Below are positions 46,270 through 54,812 of a stretch of DNA of 64,000 nt, in pieces. The translations under genes and the position numbers were made by a program. The notes below the pieces were generated by a model. The model had not been told where the DNA came from. It saw nothing but the letters and a program-made list of their open reading frames with translations, and did no database searches. Positions within the stretch are counted from its first letter, which is position 1. Each line of letters begins with the position of its first letter. This DNA is from Anaerolineales bacterium (GTDB lineage Bacteria; Chloroflexota; Anaerolineae; 4572-78; J111): the NCBI GenBank assembly GCA_020634855.1, contig JACKAU010000014.1, positions 1 through 64,000 of the forward strand, written 5' to 3'.

Positions 46270-47607
46270 ATGACTGAGCGATTAATTATAGTAGGTGGGG
46301 TAGCCGCTGGCATGAGCGCCGCGGCCAAAGCCCGTCGAGAAAACAAACAGTTAGACATTGTGGTCTATGAAAAGTCAGGACATGTGAGTTACGGCGCCTG
46401 TGGATTACCCTATTTTATCAAGGGCGACGTACCCCGCATCGAGAAAATCATTGTTCGTACCCCGGAACAGTTTGCCAAGAGCAATATTCAGGTCAATGTT
46501 TGCCACGAAGTGCTAGATGTCGATCCGGAACAGCAAACCGTCCAGGTTCGCAACCTGGAAACCGGCCAGGAATTTACCGATCACTGGGATAAGTTGATTT
46601 TGACCACTGGCGGAATGGCCGCCAAGCCGCCCATTCCCGGCCTCGATCTACCCGGTATACTGACCTTAAGAACGGTGGAAGATGCGCTGACCATCTGGAA
46701 CTGGATTGAGCAGAAAAACCCCAAGCATGCGGTTATTGTCGGTGGTGGCTACATTGGTTTGGAGATGGCCGAGGCGCTGGTGGAACGCGGTTTGCAGGTG
46801 GACATCATCGAGATGCTGCCGCAGGTTATGCCCAACATGGACGCCGATATGGCGGCTTACGTTGTCCCCGAACTGGAGCGCCACCAAGTCGGGCTGCATC
46901 TGGAGCACAAAGTTGAGGCGTTTGCCGGCAACGGACAGGTTCGCGAAGTGATCACCAACGCCGGACGTTTTCCGGCAGACATGGTTATTTTTAGCATCGG
47001 CGCCAAACCGAATAACGCCCTGGCCGCCGCGATGGGCCTTGAATTAGGCCCAACCGGCGCAATTGTGGTCGATGACCACCAGCGAACCAACATGCCCAAC
47101 GTCTGGGCGGCCGGCGACGTAGCTCAGGCCATCAACCGGATTAACGGCAAACCCACTTATGTGCCGCTAGGTACAACCGCCAACAAACAGGGGCGCGTCG
47201 CGGGAACCAACGCAGCCGGCGGCGAAGCTATCTTCAAAGGTATTGTCGGCACGGCGGTAGTCAAGGTCTTTGACCTGCACGCCGCCCGCACCGGTTTATC
47301 CGAAGTTCAAGCCAAAGCCGAAGGCTATGAGGTCGAAACCACGCTGGTCACCTCGGCTTCGCAAGCCCACTTTATGCCCGAACATACACCGCTGCACGTC
47401 AAGCTGGTGTATGAAAAAGGATCGCAGCAGCTGTTGGGGGCGCAAATGATCGGGCAAGAAGGAATCAAACGCATCGATACTATCGCCGCCGCGCTGCAAG
47501 CCGGCTGGACCACTTATGATTTGGGCGAGCTTGATCTGGCTTACGCCCCACCCTTTTCACCGGTCTGGGACCCCGTTCTGGTCGCGGCCAACGTCGCCAA
47601 CAAGTAA
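46270..47607 (+). CDS. cdr: CoA-disulfide reductase-type flavoprotein
   Basis: 445 residues from ATG at 46270, with GGAG six bases upstream; a TTG at 46258 would add four residues. The FAD motif is IIVGGVAAGMSAAAKAR near 6, and the redox Cys44 lies in HVSYGACGLPYFI, the single-Cys active site of CoADR/NADH peroxidase-type enzymes. The NAD site is AVIVGGGYIGLEMAE near 157, and the FAD-binding VWAAGDVAQAI is near 285. It reduces CoA disulfide or persulfide with NAD(P)H. It has no C-terminal rhodanese, which is coded in the downstream dioxygenase. It sits in the sulfur gene group. Confidence 0.92.
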   Translation: MTERLIIVGGVAAGMSAAAKARRENKQLDIVVYEKSGHVSYGACGLPYFIKGDVPRIEKIIVRTPEQFAKSNIQVNVCHEVLDVDPEQQTVQVRNLETGQEFTDHWDKLILTTGGMAAKPPIPGLDLPGILTLRTVEDALTIWNWIEQKNPKHAVIVGGGYIGLEMAEALVERGLQVDIIEMLPQVMPNMDADMAAYVVPELERHQVGLHLEHKVEAFAGNGQVREVITNAGRFPADMVIFSIGAKPNNALAAAMGLELGPTGAIVVDDHQRTNMPNVWAAGDVAQAINRINGKPTYVPLGTTANKQGRVAGTNAAGGEAIFKGIVGTAVVKVFDLHAARTGLSEVQAKAEGYEVETTLVTSASQAHFMPEHTPLHVKLVYEKGSQQLLGAQMIGQEGIKRIDTIAAALQAGWTTYDLGELDLAYAPPFSPVWDPVLVAANVANK

Positions 47608-47649
47608 ATTTGATCCAAAAGGAAAACTTGTTAACTCTGGAGAAGTTAT

Positions 47650-47862
47650 ATGCCTATTTATGAATATGTCTGTCAAGAATGCGAGACCCGCTATGAAAAA
47701 TTCGTCCGGTCTCGAACTGCTAAAGTAGAGCTTAAATGTCCCACCTGCGGCAGCCCGCATGGGGAGAAAGCCTTTTCGGCCTTCAGCACCCGCGGCGGGT
47801 CGAGCAGTTCCGCCGGTCTGGGGTCAGTGTCAACCGCCCCGGCCTGTGGCTCGTTTGGCTGA
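47650..47862 (+). CDS. FmdB-family zinc-ribbon protein
   Basis: 70 residues. MPIYEYVCQECETRYEKF and CPTCGS give the four-Cys zinc ribbon of the FmdB family, followed by the usual Gly/Ser-rich tail. GGAG is six bases before the ATG. It is a small cytoplasmic protein proposed to act as a regulator; here it is between two sulfur enzymes. A strong terminator follows. Confidence 0.92.
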   Translation: MPIYEYVCQECETRYEKFVRSRTAKVELKCPTCGSPHGEKAFSAFSTRGGSSSSAGLGSVSTAPACGSFG

Positions 47863-47914
47863 GGCATAGGATAACCGAGGCCGTGTGTCTCAATCGTCAT
47901 TAAACTAAAAACAA

Positions 47915-47950
47915 AAGGGGTGAAACATCGATTGTTTCACCCCTTATTTT
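47915..47950. terminator. Bidirectional intrinsic terminator
   Basis: AAGGGGTGAAACA (47915-47927) and TGTTTCACCCCTT (47932-47944) form a perfect 13-base stem with loop TCGA, with ATTTTATT on one side and a T-run on the other strand. It ends the flavoprotein-FmdB transcript, so the next gene has its own promoter. Confidence 0.88.
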
Positions 47951-48109
47951 ATTGTTCAACCAGCAGCATCACTTTTTAACTAACTAAAAATGCAAGTGAC
48001 TGTCACTTGGTTTTTGCATAAGCCCTGTCACACTCATCTTACCATCAAAATTCATGATATAATGGTAACAACCGCTCTCTACAAAATCCTCATCAAAAAA
48101 GGAGTTATG

Positions 48110-49516
48110 ATGCTGCTTAAATATTTCTACGATAACAACATCGCTCACGCTTCCTATCTGGTCGGCTGCCAGGCCACAGGAGAGGCATTGGTAGTTGACC
48201 CCGGTCGAGATATTACACCTTATGTGACCGCGGCCGCCGATAACGACATGCAAATTATCGCTGTGACCGAAACTCACATTCATGCCGATTTCGTCTCCGG
48301 TGCGCGCGAATTGGCCGAACAGATCGGGGCTAAGCTCTATCTTTCGGACGAGGGCGATCAAGATTGGAAATACGAATATCTGGCTGATTACAACCACGAA
48401 CGGGTTTACGACGGCTCGATTTTCAAAATCGGCAACATTAAGATCGAAGTGATACACACACCCGGTCACACCCCCGAACACATCGCCTTCCTAGTCACCG
48501 ATACAGTCGGCGCGGATCAACCGATCGGCATCTTCACCGGTGATTTTGTCTTCGTCGGTGATATCGGCCGCCCGGATTTGCTTGAAGAGGCGGCTAAGAT
48601 GGCGGGTACGGCCGAGCCGGGCGCGCGCCGTATGTGGCAGTCGCTCCAACGATTTAGGCACCTGCCTGACTATGTCCAGGTCTGGCCGGCTCACGGGGCC
48701 GGCAGCGCCTGCGGCAAAGCCTTGGGCGCAATCCCTTCGAGTACGGTTGGTTATGAAAAACTGTTCAACTGGGCTTTTCAGTATGAGGATGAAACGGCTT
48801 TTGTAAAGGCGCTGCTCTCCGGACAACCCGAAGCGCCTAAATATTTCGCTATGATGAAGAAGCTCAATAAAGAAGGCCCGGCCGTACTCGATGGCTTACC
48901 CCGGCCGGCGCGACTCGATGAGATACGATTACAGGCCGCATTAGCCGAAGGGTTGAAGGTAGTTGATGTCCGTCTACCTGAAGCTTTTGCCAAGACACAT
49001 ATTCCCGGCACGATCAATATTCCATTAGATCGATCCTTCACCAACTGGGCCGGCTGGCTGCTCGATTACGACCAACCGTTTTATCTTATCGTCGATCAAA
49101 CCTCGGTCAATGTGATAGTCCAAGACCTAATTTCGATCGGCTTGGACAACATCGGCGGCGTCTTTGATCCGGCTGTGGTCGATACCTGGCGCGAAACGCA
49201 GAGCTATGCGGTCGCCCGGCCGGCAGATATCGCCGAGCGCATCATCAATGGTGAAGTTGTGGTGCTGGATGTACGCGGCAGCAGTGAATGGCAGGAAGGG
49301 CATCTCCCTAACGCTCAACACATTATGCTGGGTTACCTGCCGGATCGATTTCAAGACGTGCCAATGGACAAACCGGTCGTGGTCCAATGTCTCTCCGGCG
49401 CGCGCTCAGCCATCGGCGCAAGCGTCTTGCAAGCTAACGGGGTAACCGATGTGATCAATCTAGCCGGCGGCTATCAAGCGTGGGCAGCGGCTAACTTGCC
49501 CATCGAGCGGAAATAA
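48110..49516 (+). CDS. Persulfide-dioxygenase-type metallo-beta-lactamase fused to two rhodanese domains (CstB-like)
   Basis: 468 residues from ATG at 48110 (GGAG five bases upstream; 48107 is the alternative). The metallo-beta-lactamase part has TETHIHADFVSG (His56, His58, Asp60), HTPGHTPEHIAF, GDIGRPDL and VWPAHGAGSACG, matching ETHE1/Blh persulfide dioxygenases. A first rhodanese-like domain (about 285-365) lacks a catalytic Cys. The second (about 375-465) has VVQCLSGARS with the active Cys. CstB proteins turn low-molecular-weight persulfides into thiosulfate. It fits with the transporter and CoADR upstream. Confidence 0.93.
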   Translation: MLLKYFYDNNIAHASYLVGCQATGEALVVDPGRDITPYVTAAADNDMQIIAVTETHIHADFVSGARELAEQIGAKLYLSDEGDQDWKYEYLADYNHERVYDGSIFKIGNIKIEVIHTPGHTPEHIAFLVTDTVGADQPIGIFTGDFVFVGDIGRPDLLEEAAKMAGTAEPGARRMWQSLQRFRHLPDYVQVWPAHGAGSACGKALGAIPSSTVGYEKLFNWAFQYEDETAFVKALLSGQPEAPKYFAMMKKLNKEGPAVLDGLPRPARLDEIRLQAALAEGLKVVDVRLPEAFAKTHIPGTINIPLDRSFTNWAGWLLDYDQPFYLIVDQTSVNVIVQDLISIGLDNIGGVFDPAVVDTWRETQSYAVARPADIAERIINGEVVVLDVRGSSEWQEGHLPNAQHIMLGYLPDRFQDVPMDKPVVVQCLSGARSAIGASVLQANGVTDVINLAGGYQAWAAANLPIERK

Positions 49517-49528
49517 GAAAAGAGATAG

Positions 49529-49755
49529 GGAGATTAGCGCTTTTGCTAACGGACACATACTCGATTTGACCAAGAGTCTGCCTCTCGTGACCGCCGACCG
49601 CTGTCCACTGACCGCCTGAGCGCCCCAGTTTGGCCTATTTTTGGGGCGGTCTACCGTCGGCAGTCGGCGGTCCGGTTGCCAAAAGGCGGCTTCACCGGCT
49701 CATCCTAGGTCAAATTCAAAGGGTGTCCGTTAGCAAGATCAGCACTTAAAAATCT
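49529..49755. repeat. Nested inverted repeat with heptamer arms between convergent genes
   Basis: Outer arms GCTAACGGACAC (49545-49556) and GTGTCCGTTAGC (49723-49734), then ATTTGACC/GGTCAAAT, then 7-mer arms GACCGCC, GACCGCT, GTCCACT, GACCGCC (49589-49616) and GGCGGTC, TACCGTC, GGCAGTC, GGCGGTC (49645-49672), then a GCCCC...GGGGC core. Weaker pairing (GGGAGATT, AAATCTCCC) extends to the edges. No gene lies in this gap. Confidence 0.8.
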
Positions 49756-49782
49756 CCCCATCTCTGAATCGCCTCTTGTTGC

Positions 49783-50712
49783 CTACTGAATCTCCAACAG
49801 GTCCACTTCAAAAATCAAGGTGGCATTCGGTGGAATGGCATCGCCGGCGCCACGCTCGCCATAGCCGAGTTCGGCCGGGATGACCAGTTGGCGCTTACCG
49901 CCGACCTTCATTGAGGCGACGCCTTCATCCCAACCCGGAATGACCTGTTGCAGACCAACCGGGAAAGCGAACGGCTGGCCGCGCAAGAGCGAGCTGTCGA
50001 ACATCGTGCCGTCTTCCAACCAGCCGGTATAATTCACCACTGCCGTTTGCCCTGTTTGCGGCGAGTCGCCGCTGCCTTCTTCTAAATCGTAATATTTCAA
50101 GCCGCTGTCGGTGGTGGTGTAATCGGCCTCGTCAACCGCTGTCGGGGCTTCGGGCGGCGGCGGCGGCGGCGGCGCTACGGAAACCAATTCCACATCAAAA
50201 ATCAAGGTTGCGCCGGGAGGAATGACGCCCTGAATACCCTGTTCGCCGTAAGCCAAATCAGACGGGATGATCAGCCGGGCCTTACCGCCTTCCTTCATCA
50301 AGGCGATACCTTCGTCCCAACCGGGGATCACCTGACCCCGACCTACAGGAAACTGAATCGGCTGGCCGCGATCGCGTGAGCTGTCAAAGACGGTCCCATC
50401 TTCCAGCGTGCCGGTGTAATGAACCGCCACCAAGCTGCCCGGTTCAGGGCTAGCTCCGGTTCCTTCCTCAAGAATAACATATTGTAGGCCGCTGTCCGTG
50501 GTCACGATATCCTCCGCATCGGCATCGGCGGCAGCGGCGGCTGGCGCTTCTTCAGCAGCCGGTTCGGCCTCAGTGGAAGCCTCATCGCTGACTGCTTCTG
50601 TGGTGGGCGGAGCGGCCTCCGTCGTCGCCTCGCTCGCCTGCGGGGAGGTTCCCCCGCCACAAGCTGGCAAAACGACGATCAACAACATAACAAACAGATA
50701 TTTGAATTTCAA
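49783..50712 (-). CDS. Lipoprotein with two FKBP-type peptidyl-prolyl isomerase domains
   Basis: 309 residues. Lipoprotein signal MKFKYLFVMLLIVVLPAC (lipobox LPAC, Cys18), then an acidic Ala/Glu/Thr tether, then FKBP domain 1 (about 75-180: VAVHYTGTLEDGTVFDSS, GQVIPGWDEGIALM, AYGEQG) and, after a Pro-rich linker, domain 2 (about 200-308: VVNYTGWLEDGTMFDSS, QQVIPGWDEGVASM, GYGERG). Both retain the conserved Tyr, Asp, Phe and Trp positions. It should help folding of exported proteins at the outer face of the membrane. Confidence 0.95.
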   Translation of the reverse strand: MKFKYLFVMLLIVVLPACGGGTSPQASEATTEAAPPTTEAVSDEASTEAEPAAEEAPAAAAADADAEDIVTTDSGLQYVILEEGTGASPEPGSLVAVHYTGTLEDGTVFDSSRDRGQPIQFPVGRGQVIPGWDEGIALMKEGGKARLIIPSDLAYGEQGIQGVIPPGATLIFDVELVSVAPPPPPPPEAPTAVDEADYTTTDSGLKYYDLEEGSGDSPQTGQTAVVNYTGWLEDGTMFDSSLLRGQPFAFPVGLQQVIPGWDEGVASMKVGGKRQLVIPAELGYGERGAGDAIPPNATLIFEVDLLEIQ

Positions 50713-50827
50713 AAAATCCTCCTAAGTCACTCATTAGTTAATATTGTCCCATCAAAAAGACATGGAATCATAGCTGAAATTTTGTTTTTATTCAATTTAC
50801 TATAAGTTACGCAGTTGGAAGAAACCA

Positions 50828-50923
50828 GACCCTAAAGGTTTTATAAGGTGTCTTTAGGACAAAATATAAGCGCGATTGCTTCAGGATTTTGCTTGAAAGG
50901 TGACTTCGGAAACCTTTAGGGTC
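50828..50923. repeat. Second copy of the CCTAAAGG palindrome with a long insert
   Basis: GACCCTAAAGGTTT (50828-50841) and AAACCTTTAGGGTC (50910-50923) match the arms of the perfect hairpin at 46186-46218, but are 68 bases apart. The insert contains the near-repeated AAGGTGTCTTTAGG and AAGGTGACTTCGG. This is upstream of the GT39-like gene. Confidence 0.7.
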
Positions 50924-50972
50924 TCGAACTGCGAAAGTTCAATTTACAACAAAATTCTCTGCCAACCCGCTT

Positions 50973-51001
50973 TTGCCAGCCCCTTTAACCTCGTTTACAA
51001 T
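50973..51001 (+). promoter_or_regulatory. Promoter giving a leaderless GT39-like transcript
   Basis: TTGCCA at 50973-50978, 17-base spacer, TACAAT at 50996-51001; the ATG at 51009 is 7 bases beyond. The bases between the -10 box and ATG (CCCCGCT) resemble AGCCCGCT before the gene at 23679. Confidence 0.65.
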
Positions 51002-51008
51002 CCCCGCT

Positions 51009-53033
51009 ATGGCACACGCGATCCGCCGGTACTACCTGCCGGCTCTACTCATTCTCTGGCTGGCCTTGGCCCTGCGACTGTACCGGCTCGATTTTCAGAG
51101 CATCTGGTGGGACGAAGGCCACAGCATTTTTGTGGCGTCGCACCCAGTTACAGCTATTCCTACCCTGCCGGCGATGGATGTCCACCCGCCCGCTTATTTT
51201 AGCCTGCTGCATGTCTGGATGGCGTTGGCCGGTCGCAGCGAATTCGCGCTGCGTTATCTGTCGGTGGTCTTCAGCCTACTGACCGTGGCGCTGTTGTGGC
51301 GTTTCGCCCGCTTGCTGACGCGATCATTTCCCACCCCTACCAACTCGATCTGGCCGTCTACGCTGACCGGCTTACTGGCCGCTCTGTCGCCGCTGTATGT
51401 CGCTTACGCTCAGGAAGTACGCAGTTATGCTATGATCACCGGTCTGGCGCTAGCCAGCACCTTTGTTTTATGGCGACTGCTCTTGCCCGGCCATCGCCAC
51501 GATACGGGCCGAAAACGAGGCGGCTTGCTGATGCTCTACATCATTCTCACCGCCGCCTGTCTCTACACGCACTACTTCTCTATCTTTCTGTTGCTATTCC
51601 AAAATCTCTTCTGGTTCATTTGGCTTCTGCGTGGCAAATTTATCCATCACTATAAGACAAAAACGATGGCTATCCACGCTATGTTATGGGTCGTCTCGCA
51701 GATGGCAGTGGGGCTACTGTTCGCTCCCCAACTGCTTCTAGCGGCGCGACAAATTACCGGCTACACCAATCCCAACCTGGCCCCGCCTTCTCTCCTCGAT
51801 TTTATTAGCCGCAGTTGGCAAGCTTACACCACCGGCCTGACGATCGACCCCAGTCCGGCTCACTGGGGGATGGGGCTAGTCGCCGCCGTGATCGGCGTAA
51901 GTTGGGCCATCCAATTTACCGTCAACCGGCCCCGACCAATCTTACCATTCACATTGCTTTTGCTCTGGTTCAGCGTTCCATTGGCCGCTTATTTCATTAT
52001 ATTACAGCGCCAACCCTCCTTTGAGCCGCGCTACTTAATGCTCATTACCCCCAGCCTTTTCTTATTACTCGGCTTAGGCTGCGGCTACCCTATTCCCATT
52101 TCCCAGTCACCCAATTCATCTCCCCTAGTCCGCATCGCACAGACTACGCATTACGCCCTACGCCCTACGCTCCACATTTTATCCGCCCTCCTCCTACTCA
52201 CCTTCACCCTCTCGCTCCTCAGCTACTACACCAACGAAACCTACTTCAAAGACGACTCGGCCGGTGTAGCAAAATGGCTGGCTCAGGAAACGACCGCCAA
52301 CGACATCGTCTACATCGACGTGCCTCATCCCTTTCATTATTATGCCGAACGCGCCGCCATTCCCGCCCCGGTTCACTATCTATTTGTCGATATTCACACC
52401 GCCGCCGATCAGCTCAACCGGGAAGCCGCCGGGCACAATCGCCTATTCTGGGTCGCCTGGCGCGGCAGCGATACCGACCCACGCGGCGTGATCCCTTTTC
52501 TGGCGGAAAAAGCCGGCACATTCGCCGGGCAGCGCGACTTTCGCGGCTATCAGGTGCGCTGGTTCGATCTCTCCGGCGAGGCGGAATTTAGCCTGCCGGA
52601 TCAACTTGCCCCCGTTCAGGCCACTTTCGGCGATGTCCTGCGGCTCGATGGCCTGGCTTTCAGCGACATGACCTCGCCCGACGAGCCGGTTTGGGCTACG
52701 CTTCATTTTACCTTATTGCGGGACACCGAGGTCAATTATAAAGTGTCGCTCCGGCTACGGGCCGATGATGGGTCTATCGTCGGCCAGGTTGATCGCGACT
52801 TGCTCAATGATCGTCACTTTCGCACAGCCGATTGGCCGTTGGCCGATCCTGCGCTCAATCAAACCATCAATGTCTATTTGCTGCCTTTGCCGGCTGATCT
52901 GCCGCCGGGCCACTACCGGCTGGAAGCAGTGGTTTATAACGCCGAGCCGCCCTACCCCAGTGAAGGCGTCACCGGTTTGGAGACCAATGACGGCGTGTCG
53001 GCTCTGCTGGGACATGTTAAAGTCGTACCTTGA
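51009..53033 (+). CDS. GT39/ArnT-like membrane glycosyltransferase
   Basis: 674 residues from ATG at 51009, placed directly behind a -10 box; an upstream start (50973) falls within the promoter. About ten helices are present, with the acidic WWDEGHSIF loop motif near 35 that resembles the catalytic Asp/Glu of GT-C enzymes (glycosyltransferase family 39). A heptamer array at 52088-52171 codes a loop between helices near residue 360. The last 220 residues are a soluble beta-rich part. It probably transfers sugars from a lipid carrier outside the membrane. Confidence 0.82.
   Translation: MAHAIRRYYLPALLILWLALALRLYRLDFQSIWWDEGHSIFVASHPVTAIPTLPAMDVHPPAYFSLLHVWMALAGRSEFALRYLSVVFSLLTVALLWRFARLLTRSFPTPTNSIWPSTLTGLLAALSPLYVAYAQEVRSYAMITGLALASTFVLWRLLLPGHRHDTGRKRGGLLMLYIILTAACLYTHYFSIFLLLFQNLFWFIWLLRGKFIHHYKTKTMAIHAMLWVVSQMAVGLLFAPQLLLAARQITGYTNPNLAPPSLLDFISRSWQAYTTGLTIDPSPAHWGMGLVAAVIGVSWAIQFTVNRPRPILPFTLLLLWFSVPLAAYFIILQRQPSFEPRYLMLITPSLFLLLGLGCGYPIPISQSPNSSPLVRIAQTTHYALRPTLHILSALLLLTFTLSLLSYYTNETYFKDDSAGVAKWLAQETTANDIVYIDVPHPFHYYAERAAIPAPVHYLFVDIHTAADQLNREAAGHNRLFWVAWRGSDTDPRGVIPFLAEKAGTFAGQRDFRGYQVRWFDLSGEAEFSLPDQLAPVQATFGDVLRLDGLAFSDMTSPDEPVWATLHFTLLRDTEVNYKVSLRLRADDGSIVGQVDRDLLNDRHFRTADWPLADPALNQTINVYLLPLPADLPPGHYRLEAVVYNAEPPYPSEGVTGLETNDGVSALLGHVKVVP
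52088..52171 (+). repeat. Coding heptamer register in the GT39-like gene
   Basis: Twelve consecutive 7-mers can be cut without slippage: CCCTATT, CCCATTT, CCCAGTC, ACCCAAT, TCATCTC, CCCTAGT, CCGCATC, GCACAGA, CTACGCA, TTACGCC, CTACGCC, CTACGCT. The later ones are clear repeats; earlier ones are looser. It codes a loop between two hydrophobic helices. Confidence 0.6.
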
Positions 53034-53058
53034 GGCCAGTGCTTAACTGTGGTACAAT
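53030..53058 (+). promoter_or_regulatory. Promoter overlapping the end of the GT39-like gene
   Basis: TTGAGG at 53030-53035 (covering the upstream stop codon), 17-base spacer, TACAAT at 53053-53058. It would drive the hypothetical gene at 53088 and the PLD-like gene behind it. Confidence 0.55.
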
Positions 53059-53087
53059 GCGTGAACTTTCAAGCCCCAGGAGAGCCT

Positions 53088-53468
53088 GTGTTTAAATTTT
53101 GGTGGCAAAAGCCTGATCAACCTGATCCCGTTGAATCACCCGAGGCAAAGGTATCTCAAGAGCAAATTCAGCCCTTTATCCAGCAATTATATGAAGACGA
53201 AGCCCTAACCCGCGCCCTAACCGATGAAACGGCTAAAATTTTGTTGGACTGGGGCCAGACGCAGTTGGAGCAATTGGCAACCGGTCCCGCTCCCACCGAT
53301 CTGGAAACGACCACCGCCAATCTCCGGCGAGTACTGCTAAGTATCAACCGGCTGGTCGAAAAACGCGCCGAACTGACCGACAGTGAGTTGGTCAAGCAAC
53401 TGTTGCGCCTGGCGGAGCAATCGATGCCGTTGGCTGCGCCCGACATAGCTTCTCAAGATCAACCATGA
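53088..53468 (+). CDS. Small acidic protein of unknown function
   Basis: 126 residues from GTG at 53088, chosen because AGGAG is seven bases before it. It begins FKFWWQKPDQPDPVE, is Glu/Gln/Leu-rich and probably mostly helical. No family is recognised. Its end overlaps the PLD-like gene by 4 bases (ATGA), so the two are translated together and probably work together. Confidence 0.75.
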   Translation: MFKFWWQKPDQPDPVESPEAKVSQEQIQPFIQQLYEDEALTRALTDETAKILLDWGQTQLEQLATGPAPTDLETTTANLRRVLLSINRLVEKRAELTDSELVKQLLRLAEQSMPLAAPDIASQDQP

Positions 53469-54640
53469 CCAAAAAACGAAAAACCACCTCCAGCAAACGT
53501 TCGCGAAAAAAGCAAGCTAAGTTTACGCCCGGTGCGATCCTTCTACTCTTGCTCATTGTCGGTATCCTATTTCTGGGCAGTTGGTTTAAGTGGTTCCAGG
53601 TCGATTGGGAAGCTATGCTTGAAGGCGACTTTGAACACGCTATCCTCAAGCCACCGGTCGTAGTTGAACCGGTCAGCGGCGAGTGGTACCAGCTTTACTT
53701 CACCAGCCCCCAATACCCCGATGACGAACGCACGCGGGTTTACACCCTTATCGATGGCCTGGTGACCGCCATCAACAACGCCCAACGGACAATTGATATC
53801 GCGATCTACGAATTCGATCTCGATCAAATCGCCGACGCCTTGATAGCCGCCCGCAATCGAGGGGTGCAGGTTCGGCTGGTGACCGACAGCGACGAGTTAG
53901 ACCAACTCGATACCCTGATCCGGCTGAAAAAAGAGCGCTTTCCCATCGTCCCTGACGAGCGCGGCGCGATCATGCACAACAAATTTGCGGTCATCGACGG
54001 CGCGGCGGTCTGGACCGGCTCCTGGAACTTCACCCCCAACGACACTTTCCGCAACAACAACAATGCCATCTTGATTCAATCGCCGGAGTTGGCTAAAAAC
54101 TACACCACCGAATTTGAAGAAATGTTCGTCCGCCACGAATTCGGCCCCACCTCACCCGCCAACACACCCTATCCCAAAATACAACTGGGCGACACCCTGA
54201 TTGAAACCTGCTTCGCCCCGGAAGATGATTGCAGCGATCGGTTGGTCGAGCTGGTGCAGGGCGCGCAGCACAGCATTACTTTTATGGCCTTCTCCTTCAC
54301 CGATGTCGCCATCGGCCAAGCGGTTTCGGAGCGAGGCCGGGCCGGCGTTGCCGTCCGCGGTATCTTTGAAACGCGCGGCTCGGAAACAGAGTTCAGCGAA
54401 TTTGCGCAAATGAAGCGGCAAAACTTGGATGTCCGCCAAGACGGCAACCCTTACACCTTGCATCATAAAGTTTTCATTATCGATAACCAGGTGGTGACGC
54501 TCGGCTCTTTCAACTTTAGCGACAATGCTAACCGGGCCAACGACGAAAACATGCTCATTATTCACACTCCTGATATTGCCGCCGAATTCTTGGCTGAATT
54601 TGACCGAAATTACACTTTGGCGCAGAATGCAATTCAGTAA
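53465..54640 (+). CDS. Membrane-anchored phospholipase D-like protein
   Basis: 391 residues. A basic N-terminus (KKRKTTSSKRSRKK) precedes one helix (AILLLLLIVGILFLGSWF). Two HKD motifs follow: HNKFAVIDGAAVWTGSWNF near 175 and HHKVFIIDNQVVTLGSFNF near 335, each H-x-K-x4-D. The domain around 90 (QRTIDIAIYEFDLDQIADAL) is typical of PLD-superfamily nucleases/phosphodiesterases such as Nuc or PLDc_2. Orientation suggests the catalytic part is outside. Substrate (lipid or DNA) cannot be told. It follows the small gene at 53088. Confidence 0.88.
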   Translation: MTKKRKTTSSKRSRKKQAKFTPGAILLLLLIVGILFLGSWFKWFQVDWEAMLEGDFEHAILKPPVVVEPVSGEWYQLYFTSPQYPDDERTRVYTLIDGLVTAINNAQRTIDIAIYEFDLDQIADALIAARNRGVQVRLVTDSDELDQLDTLIRLKKERFPIVPDERGAIMHNKFAVIDGAAVWTGSWNFTPNDTFRNNNNAILIQSPELAKNYTTEFEEMFVRHEFGPTSPANTPYPKIQLGDTLIETCFAPEDDCSDRLVELVQGAQHSITFMAFSFTDVAIGQAVSERGRAGVAVRGIFETRGSETEFSEFAQMKRQNLDVRQDGNPYTLHHKVFIIDNQVVTLGSFNFSDNANRANDENMLIIHTPDIAAEFLAEFDRNYTLAQNAIQ

Positions 54641-54733
54641 GTCAATAAGAGTGAAACTCGTAGATTCATTCGTAGTAAGCCCTTCAGGGCTGAGCCATCG
54701 CGCAATCTATGACTACCAACTTTAATTTTCCAA

Positions 54734-54782
54734 GGAGCGACAAAACTGGATTTGTCAGGGGCAAAGTAAACTTTGACGCTCC
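54734..54782 (+). repeat. Three-way-junction-like element upstream of the DUF262 gene (copy B)
   Basis: Outer stem GGAGCG (54734-54739) with CGCTCC (54777-54782). Hairpin 1 is ACAAAACTGGATTTGT and hairpin 2 is CAAAGTAAACTTTG. Compared with copy A (26810-26867), hairpin 1 has lost a G-C pair from its stem while remaining paired, and the linker is shorter. The next start codon is 30 bases away, as in copy A. Confidence 0.65.
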
Positions 54783-54812
54783 ATATCATCATTTTTCGAG
54801 GGGGAATCTGCA

